Shown: in pieces, positions 58,247 through 64,000 of the stretch | Position numbering within the stretch: position 1 is the stretch's first letter | Layout of the letters: every line of letters starts with the position of its first letter | NCBI GenBank assembly: GCA_902800925.1 | Contig: CADCGD010000001.1 | Coordinates: forward strand, 1 to 64,000 | DNA length: 64,000 bases | DNA from: an uncultured Bacteroidales bacterium | GTDB lineage: Bacteria > Bacteroidota > Bacteroidia > Bacteroidales > Bacteroidaceae | Reading direction: 5' to 3' | Notes under the pieces: generated by a model | Told to the model about the DNA's origin: nothing | The model's input: only the letters and a program-made list of their open reading frames with translations | Database searches by the model: none | Made by a program: the position numbers and the translations under genes

Positions 58247-58312
58247 TGTCACACTAGCGAAAGTATATGTTACATATTAAGTGTGTAACATATACTTTTT
58301 GTTGTACCTTTG
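58247..58312 (+). promoter_or_regulatory. CE6 promoter with -58 box and inverted repeat
   Basis: TACCTTTG (58305-58312) with TGTCACACTAG (58247-58257) starting 58 bp upstream. Between them is a perfect 15-bp inverted repeat AAAGTATATGTTACA / TGTAACATATACTTT (58260-58274 and 58284-58298), ending 6 bp before -7. No -33 TTTG. Confidence 0.65.
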
Positions 58313-58352
58313 CAGCCGAAAATGAATGCTAACTAATTAAAAACAAACGCAA

Positions 58353-59870
58353 ATGAAGCAATTTTTACTTACTGCTGTGATGCTGCTTTGCTCCGTGATG
58401 GGCACAAAGGCAGAGGTTGATCCTAACTTCTATATCTACATCTGTTTCGGACAGTCGAACATGGAGGGAAATGCTGATTGGGAAGTTCAAGATGAGGGGG
58501 TTGATTCTCATTTTCAAATGCTGGCAACATGTAATTTCCCTGAACGCAAGGTAAAAGGTGATAATACTAAGAAAATTCCTGCACGCCAAATGGGTAAATG
58601 GTATACAGCCGAGTGCCCTATCGTTAGTCCTGTTGGTAAGCTCGGCCCTTCCGACTATTTCGGACGTACCATGGTTGAGCAACTCCCCGACAAGAAGATC
58701 GGTGTCATCGCTGTTGCCATGGGTGGCAGCCCTATCGAGATGTTCGACAAGGATCTCTACTGGGATAAGTACCAGGCAAACTATAACGAATGGTGGGCTC
58801 AGTTAGCCCGAAACTACTATGGAGAGAACCCTTACGGTCGCATCATCGAGATGGCTAAGGAGGCTCAGAAGGTAGGTGTCATCAAGGGCATCCTGCTGCA
58901 TCAGGGCGAGTCGAACAATGGCGACGAGAAGTGGCCTGGCATGGTGAAGAAGATTTATAAGGACATGTTGCATGACCTGGGTCTCAGACCTGCCGATGTT
59001 CCCATCTTTGTTGGTGAAACGGAGTATGAGAATATGGGCGGTGGCTGCTCTTGGCACAACCATGTTGTAGCGAAGATTCCCGAAGTTATTCCTACAGGCC
59101 ATGTGGTGTCTGCTGATGGCATCCCTGGCAACGGCACTGACCCTTGGCACTTCTCTGCCGCTGGCTACCGCACCTTCGGCCAGCGCTACGCTGAGAAGGT
59201 CCTTGACGTGATGAACCATCCGGAGAAGTATGTCAAGTATTATACTGTTGACGAGCGTATCACTGGTGGAACAGTAGATTTGGCGAATAAGAATCTGGCT
59301 ATCGTCAACGAGGCTGAGGGCAAGGCTTTCTACTGCGAGTCTGGTGAAACGCTGAGCTATGGCAATTATGTGAGAGCCTTCGATGTCTCCAATGAGTGCT
59401 ATTTCTTCAGACTTCAGAAGAGTAGCGGCGGTTTCCGCTTGCGCCTTGTCGCTCCTGATGGCAATTTCTATCAGTTGGACGGTGCTGACGCATATCTGAA
59501 TACGCAGGTTGTCTCTGGTGACTGCTGCTTCATCTCCAGCAAGTTGAACGGCCAGAATGGTCAGGACCTTGCAAAGGGTGCTGTGTGGAACATGGAGTAT
59601 ACCGAGGGTAAAGGATGGGCTATCAAGAACGTCGGTACAGGCAAGTACCTCAAGGATGCGAACCATCCTGCCAAGTTCGACGAGCCTACCTATTTCACCT
59701 TCTGCACGCTGAAGGAGACAGATTCTGATCCTACTGGTATTACTAATGTCAGAAGTCAGAAACTGGAGACAAATAGTGGCGTCTACACCCTCGACGGTCG
59801 TCGCGTCAATGCTGATAACCTTCGTCCTGGCCTGTATATCATGAATGGTCGTAAGGTTGTGATTAAATAA
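58353..59870 (+). CDS. CE6-type acetylxylan esterase (SASA/SGNH) with C-terminal beta domain
   Basis: A 505-residue secreted esterase (signal peptide to about 20, MGTKA). The SGNH/SASA domain (about 22-290) has [11 protein letters not shown] with S35, AVAMGGSPIEMF, LLHQGESNNGDEKW and the catalytic His in DPWHFSAAGYR. The sequence [20 protein letters not shown] is nearly the same as in the CE6-CE1 protein, so they are paralogs. A C-terminal ricin-like or beta-trefoil region (about 340-455: CYFFRLQKSSGGFRLRLVAPDG) and the short shared tail (GITNV..VYTLDGRRV..GLYIMNGRKVVIK) follow. Expected to deacetylate xylan. Monocistronic with its own promoter. Confidence 0.88.
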   Translation: MKQFLLTAVMLLCSVMGTKAEVDPNFYIYICFGQSNMEGNADWEVQDEGVDSHFQMLATCNFPERKVKGDNTKKIPARQMGKWYTAECPIVSPVGKLGPSDYFGRTMVEQLPDKKIGVIAVAMGGSPIEMFDKDLYWDKYQANYNEWWAQLARNYYGENPYGRIIEMAKEAQKVGVIKGILLHQGESNNGDEKWPGMVKKIYKDMLHDLGLRPADVPIFVGETEYENMGGGCSWHNHVVAKIPEVIPTGHVVSADGIPGNGTDPWHFSAAGYRTFGQRYAEKVLDVMNHPEKYVKYYTVDERITGGTVDLANKNLAIVNEAEGKAFYCESGETLSYGNYVRAFDVSNECYFFRLQKSSGGFRLRLVAPDGNFYQLDGADAYLNTQVVSGDCCFISSKLNGQNGQDLAKGAVWNMEYTEGKGWAIKNVGTGKYLKDANHPAKFDEPTYFTFCTLKETDSDPTGITNVRSQKLETNSGVYTLDGRRVNADNLRPGLYIMNGRKVVIK

Positions 59871-59929
59871 GGCACAAGGATTAATTCAGACTTCGCTCGG
59901 AAGAAAAAACAAAAAAAATGGTTTTTTGC

Positions 59930-59960
59930 TTTGTTCTTCGCTCACTTATTCGTACCTTTG
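59930..59960 (+). promoter_or_regulatory. tyrS promoter
   Basis: TTTG (59930-59933), 19-bp spacer, TACCTTTG (59953-59960): full housekeeping consensus, without the xylan-regulon box. Confidence 0.75.
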
Positions 59961-59993
59961 CACCCTCAAAAGAATAAATAGGTAAAAAAAGAT

Positions 59994-61289
59994 ATGAAGA
60001 ATTTTGTAGAAGAACTGAAATGGCGTGGTATGCTGGCACAGATGATGCCAGGTACGGAGGAACTGTTACAGAAAGAGATGGTGACAGCTTATCTGGGTAC
60101 CGACCCCACAGCCGACTCCTTGCATATTGGTCACCTCTGTGGCATCATGATGCTGCGTCACCTGCAGCGCTGTGGACACCGTCCCGTCATCCTCGTTGGT
60201 GGTGCTACGGGTATGATTGGCGACCCCTCTGGTAAGTCTCAGGAGCGTAACCTGCTGAACGACGAGACGCTGCGCCACAACCAAGAGTGCATTAAGAAAC
60301 AGGTGGCTAAGTTCTTGGACTTTGAGTCAAAGGATGCTAATGCTGCCCTGATGGTGAACAACTACGATTGGATGAAGGACTTTACGTTCCTGGACTTCGC
60401 TCGTGAGGTGGGTAAGCATATCACTGTGAACTACATGATGGCCAAGGAAAGCGTCCAGCAGCGCCTGAACGGTACTGCCCGCGACGGATTGTCATTCACC
60501 GAGTTCACCTACCAGCTCCTGCAGGGTTACGACTTCCTGTACCTCTACCAGCACTATGGCGTGAAGTTGCAGCTGGGCGGCAACGACCAGTGGGGTAATA
60601 TGACCACGGGTACGGAGCTCATTCGCCGCACACTGGGTAATGAAGTTGAGACCTTCGCCCTGACCTGTCCGCTGATTACCAAGTCGGATGGTAAGAAGTT
60701 TGGCAAGACCGAAAGTGGTAATATCTGGCTGGATCGTAACCGCACGACTCCATACCGTTTCTACCAGTTCTGGCTGAACGTCTCTGACGACGATGCCGAG
60801 CGCTATATCAAGATCTTTACCTCGCTGGAGAAGGATGTCATCGACGCCCTCGTGGAAGAGCACAAGGCCGACCCTGGCCGTCGTGTGCTACAGAAGCGTC
60901 TAGCTGAGGAGGTTACCGTGATGGTTCACTCCAAGGAAGACCTCGATATGGCTATTGAGGCCTCAAGCATCCTCTTCGGAAAGTCTACCAAGGAAGCCTT
61001 GGAGCGTCTCGACGAGCAGACCTTCCTGGATGTGTTTGATGGTGTCGAGAAGCACGAGATTGGTGCCGACCAGCTGGGTCAGCCCGCTATCGAACTGCTG
61101 ACCACTGTTGCTCCCGTGTTCCCCTCGAAGGGTGAGATGCGCAAGATGGTGCAAGGTGGTGGTGTCTCGCTGAACAAGGAAAAGATGAGTGACCCACAGC
61201 GCTTGATAACTGCTGACGACCTTATCGACGGCAAGTACCTGCTGGCACAGAAAGGTAAGAAGAACTACTATCTGCTGATAGTAAAGTGA
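59994..61289 (+). CDS. tyrS: Tyrosyl-tRNA synthetase
   Basis: A 431-residue class I synthetase charging tRNA-Tyr. Seen: the HIGH motif in [10 protein letters not shown] (residues 44-47), [17 protein letters not shown], the tyrosine-binding [30 protein letters not shown], the KMSKS-equivalent KKFGKT (234-239), and the C-terminal S4-like RNA-binding domain (about 360-431: [16 protein letters not shown]). Length and motifs are normal for the family. The stop codon is part of the heptad array at 61285. Confidence 0.97.
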   Translation: MKNFVEELKWRGMLAQMMPGTEELLQKEMVTAYLGTDPTADSLHIGHLCGIMMLRHLQRCGHRPVILVGGATGMIGDPSGKSQERNLLNDETLRHNQECIKKQVAKFLDFESKDANAALMVNNYDWMKDFTFLDFAREVGKHITVNYMMAKESVQQRLNGTARDGLSFTEFTYQLLQGYDFLYLYQHYGVKLQLGGNDQWGNMTTGTELIRRTLGNEVETFALTCPLITKSDGKKFGKTESGNIWLDRNRTTPYRFYQFWLNVSDDDAERYIKIFTSLEKDVIDALVEEHKADPGRRVLQKRLAEEVTVMVHSKEDLDMAIEASSILFGKSTKEALERLDEQTFLDVFDGVEKHEIGADQLGQPAIELLTTVAPVFPSKGEMRKMVQGGGVSLNKEKMSDPQRLITADDLIDGKYLLAQKGKKNYYLLIVK

Positions 61290-61319
61290 AAAGTGAAGAG
61301 TGAAAAGTGAAAAATGAAG
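61285..61319 (+). repeat. Five-heptad array (AGTGAAA type) at the tyrS end
   Basis: AGTGAAA, AGTGAAG, AGTGAAA, AGTGAAA, AATGAAG; overlaps the tyrS stop TGA (61287-61289). Confidence 0.8.
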
Positions 61320-61357
61320 TAAATATTTGGCGGTTTGCCAAATATTTACTAATTTTG
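61319..61357 (+). promoter_or_regulatory. Inverted repeat and tRNA-Gln promoter -7
   Basis: GTAAATATTTGGC (61319-61331) and GCCAAATATTTAC (61337-61349) form a perfect 13-bp inverted repeat, directly followed by TAATTTTG (61350-61357), a -7 element 22 bp before the tRNA. The hairpin could end tyrS transcription. Confidence 0.55.
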
Positions 61358-61378
61358 CACCCGCTTAACGCATATTGG

Positions 61379-61449
61379 TGTCCAATGGTGTAATGGTAGC
61401 ACAACAGGTTTTGGTTCTGTTTGTGGTGGTTCGAATCCGCCTTGGACAA
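61379..61449 (+). tRNA. tRNA-Gln (anticodon TTG)
   Basis: 71 nt. Acceptor TGTCCAA (61379-61385) pairs with TTGGACA (61442-61448); discriminator A. D-arm contains GGTAG; anticodon stem ACAGG/TCTGT with loop TTTTGGT gives anticodon TTG; T-arm GGTGG-TTCGAAT-CCGCC. CCA is not encoded. Confidence 0.95.
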
Positions 61450-61456
61450 CTTTCAG

Positions 61457-61483
61457 AGAGTGACCAGTAGGGCACTCTTTTTT
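61457..61483 (+). terminator. tRNA-Gln terminator
   Basis: AGAGTG (61457-61462) pairs with CACTCT (61473-61478), then a six-T run. Confidence 0.75.
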
Positions 61484-61492
61484 GCACTTTTA

Positions 61493-61524
61493 TTTGGATA
61501 GTTCCAGAAAAAGTTGTAATTTTG
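61493..61524 (+). promoter_or_regulatory. SDR gene promoter
   Basis: TTTG (61493-61496), 20-bp spacer, TAATTTTG (61517-61524): consensus promoter upstream of the SDR-miaB pair. Confidence 0.75.
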
Positions 61525-61585
61525 CGCCATCAATAGTGAACAACAAATATCTAAAAAACATATTTCTATAAAAAACAAATTGATT

Positions 61586-62389
61586 ATGGCAAACATTTTT
61601 TCATTGGAAGGCAAGAACGCTTGGATTACCGGCGCTTCTTACGGAATCGGTTTCAACATTGCTAAGGCTTTCGTAGCTGCAGGTGCAAAGAACATCATCT
61701 TCAATGACATCAACGAGGCTGCCCTTGAGCGCGGTTTGGCTAACTACAAGGAGGCTGGCATCACCAACGTGAAGGGCTATGTTTGTGACGTTACCGACGA
61801 GAAGGGTGTTAAGGCACTCGTAGAGAAAATTCATCAGGAGGTAGGCCAGATTGATATCCTCGTAAACAATGCGGGCATCATCAAGCGTATCCCCATGCAC
61901 GAGATGAAGCGTGAGGAGTTCCAGCAGGTCATTGATATCGACTTGGTAGCACCCTATATCTGTGCTTCTGCTGTACTTCCTGAAATGATGGAACGCCGTG
62001 AGGGTAAGATTATTAACATCTGCTCTATGATGTCTGAGCTGGGTCGTGAGACTGTCAGTGCCTATGCTGCCGCTAAGGGTGGTCTGAAGATGCTGACCCG
62101 CAACATCTGCTCAGAGTATGGTGGGTATAACATCCAGTGCAACGGTATTGGCCCGGGCTATATCGCTACGCCCCAGACAGCTCCTCTTCGTGAGCGTCAG
62201 CCAGATGGCAGCCGCCATCCCTTCGACAGTTTTATCTGTGCTAAGACCCCTGCTGGTCGCTGGCTCGATCCTTCTGAGCTGGGTGGTCCTGCCGTATTCC
62301 TGGCTTCTCATGCTTCGGATGCGGTCAATGGCCATGTGCTCTATGTCGATGGTGGTATCCTCGCCTATATCGGCAAGCAGCCCAAATAA
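61586..62389 (+). CDS. SDR-family gluconate 5-dehydrogenase / KduD-like oxidoreductase
   Basis: A 267-residue short-chain dehydrogenase. Rossmann motif TGASYGIG near residues 15-22, VNNAG, and the catalytic Ser-Tyr-Lys in NICSMMSELGRETVSAYAAAKGG. The closest remembered relatives are gluconate 5-dehydrogenase and 2-keto-3-deoxygluconate 5-dehydrogenase (KduD), acting in gluconate or uronate catabolism. That would fit use of glucuronic acid released by GH115, but the link is by neighbourhood only and the gene has a separate promoter without the xylan box. The ATG at 61586 was chosen over a TTG at 61580. Confidence 0.85.
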   Translation: MANIFSLEGKNAWITGASYGIGFNIAKAFVAAGAKNIIFNDINEAALERGLANYKEAGITNVKGYVCDVTDEKGVKALVEKIHQEVGQIDILVNNAGIIKRIPMHEMKREEFQQVIDIDLVAPYICASAVLPEMMERREGKIINICSMMSELGRETVSAYAAAKGGLKMLTRNICSEYGGYNIQCNGIGPGYIATPQTAPLRERQPDGSRHPFDSFICAKTPAGRWLDPSELGGPAVFLASHASDAVNGHVLYVDGGILAYIGKQPK

Positions 62390-62395
62390 TAGAAG

Positions 62396-63733
62396 ATGAA
62401 GAAACTTTATATAGAAACTTATGGATGCCAGATGAACGTCGCAGACTCGGAGGTTGTTGCTTCCGTGATGCAGATGGCTGGCTATGAGACCACGGAACAG
62501 CTTGAAGATGCTGATGCCGTATTCCTAAATACCTGCTCGGTACGTGACAATGCCGAGCAGAAAATTTATCATCGCCTCGACGCCCTCGACGCCCTGCGTC
62601 GCCAACGTCAGAAGAACTCACCTCTCACCTCTCACTCCTCACCTCTCATTATTGGTGTGTTGGGCTGTATGGCCGAGCGTGTGAAGGACGACTTGCTGCA
62701 GAACCACCATTGCGACTTGGTGGCTGGTCCCGATGCTTATCTGTCGTTGCCCGACCTGATAGCACAGGCAGAGACGGGTCATAAGGCGATGAATATCGAA
62801 CTGTCGACCAGCGAGACCTACAAGGATATCGTACCCCAGCGCCTGCATGGTGCCAAGATAGGTGGTTTCGTCAGCATCATGCGTGGTTGCAACAACTTCT
62901 GCCACTACTGCATTGTGCCCTACACCCGTGGTCGTGAGCGTAGCCGTGACCTGGAGAGTATCTTACGAGAGGTGCGCGACCTGCGCGATCGTGGCTTCAA
63001 GGAGGTGACGCTGCTTGGCCAGAACGTGAACAGCTATCAGGGAAACGACGGAACTTCGTTTCCACAGTTGCTGCGCCGCGTCGCTGAGGAAGCCCCTGAG
63101 ATGCGTATCCGCTTCACCACGAGTCATCCGAAGGATATGAGCGACGAGACACTGCGTGTCATTGCTGAGATGCCTAACGTCTGCAAGCATATCCACCTGC
63201 CAGTTCAGAGCGGTTCGGACCGTATCCTGAAGCTGATGAACCGCAAATACACCCGCGAGTGGTACTTGGATCGTGTGGCAGCTATCCGTCGTATCATCCC
63301 TGACTGCGGCTTGTCAACGGATATCTTTGTGGGATATCACTCTGAGACGGAGGAAGACCACCAGCTCTCGCTGTCGCTGATGCGTGAGGTGGGCTACGAC
63401 TCTGCCTTTATGTTCAAATATTCGGAGCGTCCAGGTACCTACGCCTCGAAGCACCTGCCTGACGATGTTCCTGAGGAGGAGAAGATTCGTCGCCTGAACG
63501 AGCTCATCGCCCTCCAGACGGAGATCTCTGCCCAGCAGAACAAGAAGGACGAGGGTAAAGAGTTTGATGTGCTGCTCGAAGCCTTCTCGAAGCGCAGTCG
63601 CGACCAACTGATGGGACGCACGGAACAAAACAAGGCTGTTGTTGTTAACAAGGGCAGCCATCACATCGGTGAGACGGTGCGTGTCCGTATTACGGGTTCC
63701 ACGAGTGCCACGCTGTTGGGAGAGATTGTTTAG
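62396..63733 (+). CDS. miaB: tRNA-2-methylthio-N6-dimethylallyladenosine synthase
   Basis: A 445-residue radical-SAM methylthiotransferase adding the 2-methylthio group to i6A37 in tRNA. N-terminal UPF0004 domain starts with IETYGCQMNVADSE (C11) and includes FLNTCSVRDNAE and GVLGCMAERVK; radical-SAM cluster CNNFCHYC with C165, C169, C172; C-terminal TRAM domain ending RVRITGSTSATLLGEIV. Six bases after the SDR stop, so co-transcribed. Residues about 74-86 (NSPLTSHSSPLII) are encoded by a five-heptad array inserted in frame before the conserved GVLGCMAE strand, yet the protein keeps all catalytic motifs. Confidence 0.96.
   Translation: MKKLYIETYGCQMNVADSEVVASVMQMAGYETTEQLEDADAVFLNTCSVRDNAEQKIYHRLDALDALRRQRQKNSPLTSHSSPLIIGVLGCMAERVKDDLLQNHHCDLVAGPDAYLSLPDLIAQAETGHKAMNIELSTSETYKDIVPQRLHGAKIGGFVSIMRGCNNFCHYCIVPYTRGRERSRDLESILREVRDLRDRGFKEVTLLGQNVNSYQGNDGTSFPQLLRRVAEEAPEMRIRFTTSHPKDMSDETLRVIAEMPNVCKHIHLPVQSGSDRILKLMNRKYTREWYLDRVAAIRRIIPDCGLSTDIFVGYHSETEEDHQLSLSLMREVGYDSAFMFKYSERPGTYASKHLPDDVPEEEKIRRLNELIALQTEISAQQNKKDEGKEFDVLLEAFSKRSRDQLMGRTEQNKAVVVNKGSHHIGETVRVRITGSTSATLLGEIV
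62617..62651 (-). repeat. Five-heptad array inside miaB
   Basis: Plus strand CTCACCT, CTCACCT, CTCACTC, CTCACCT, CTCATTA; exactly 35 bp within a housekeeping gene. Confidence 0.85.
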
Positions 63734-63769
63734 GAGTTAGACACGACCTGGAGAAATCATAAACTAAGC

Positions 63770-64000
63770 ATGCAAGGTAAGAAGTGTCGACGATATTTCC
63801 TGGTGACTATGTTGCTGCTGTCCACTATTGTGAGGGCACAGCAAGAGCGTTTCGTGTTCACCACAGCATGGATGGCTCAGGCCCAGTTTGCAGGTTACTA
63901 TGTTGCCTATGAACGCGGTTTCTACAAGGAGGTCGGCCTTGATGTTGATATCCAGCACCCCACGCTGACCAGTTCGGCCTTGACGCGACTGAAGTCGCAA
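63770..64000 (+). CDS. NMT1/THI5-like periplasmic sensor or binding protein, N-terminal part
   Basis: ATG at 63770, open to the window edge (77 codons). The product has a signal peptide (MQGKKCRRYFLVTMLLLSTI, cleaved after VRAQ) and then FVFTTAWMAQAQFAGYYVAYERGFYKEVGLDVDI, the typical start of the NMT1/THI5-like periplasmic-binding fold. In Bacteroidales this domain occurs both in ABC substrate-binding proteins and as the sensor part of membrane histidine kinases; the end lies outside the window, so the choice is open. Confidence 0.7.
   Translation, partial: MQGKKCRRYFLVTMLLLSTIVRAQQERFVFTTAWMAQAQFAGYYVAYERGFYKEVGLDVDIQHPTLTSSALTRLKSQ

Noticed and set aside
61586-62389. Counting the SDR gene as a member of the xylan locus
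   Set aside because: It is separated by tyrS and a tRNA and has a full housekeeping promoter without the -58 box.

Overview
The window looks like chromosomal DNA of a Prevotella-type member of the Bacteroidales. The reasons are SusC/SusD pairs, a hybrid two-component regulator, lipoproteins without strong Shine-Dalgarno sites, and the Bacteroidetes promoter pattern (TAnnTTTG, with TTTG 19-20 bp upstream at housekeeping genes). A GH10-CE1 fusion resembling Prevotella xylanase/feruloyl esterases also fits. The species cannot be fixed from the sequence alone.

Layout. 1-1205: start of pckA (minus, cut by the window edge) and upp. 1209-4540: an accessory patch with an HU-like gene, a VapE-type P-loop gene and a REP-associated tyrosine transposase (RAYT), with four copies of a GGGGACAGACCCC-core palindrome, each placed at a stop codon. 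4539-59870: one very large xylan utilisation locus. It starts with a 1334-residue hybrid two-component regulator (minus). Divergent from it run two SusC/SusD pairs, a SusE-like lipoprotein, a GH10-like lipoprotein that has lost catalytic residues, and a large secreted beta-sandwich protein. After a foreign block (24344-27167: two small membrane proteins, an AAA/PD-(D/E)XK gene, nested inverted repeats and a duplicated terminator-repeat-promoter module) come GH43-CBM6, a DUF6057-like membrane protein, a CxxCH/PD40 lipoprotein, GH30 (minus), CE6-CE1, GH115, GH3, GH95, GH31, GH10-CE1, four more GH43 proteins (one a tandem GH43-CBM6 duplication), a BD-FAE-type esterase and a second CE6. 59994-64000: tyrS, tRNA-Gln(TTG), a KduD/gluconate 5-dehydrogenase-type SDR, miaB, and the start of an NMT1/THI5-like sensor or binding protein.

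How the locus works (inference from families). Surface SusC/D complexes and binding proteins capture xylan; GH10 and GH30 cut the backbone; CE6/CE1 esterases remove acetyl and feruloyl groups; GH115 removes (methyl)glucuronic acid; GH43s remove arabinose or xylose; GH95 and GH31 fit the galactose and xylose side chains of cereal-type glucuronoarabinoxylan; GH3 finishes the oligosaccharides. Five promoters of this locus share an 11-bp box (consensus TGWTACACCAG) whose first base lies 58-59 bp upstream of the first base of the -7 element, and all five lack the -33 TTTG. The regulator, tyrS, SDR and inserted-gene promoters have the -33 element. This gives a sequence-level definition of one activator-dependent regulon.

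The most unusual feature is a set of about seventeen short arrays, typically five units of 7 bp (about 35 bp). Each array has its own unit but all fit a loose RRTKNRD pattern. Several sit behind a small GC hairpin. They fill intergenic linkers, provide stop and start codons, lie in frame inside GH115, GH3, GH31 and miaB, and in reverse orientation encode the hydrophobic core of two signal peptides.
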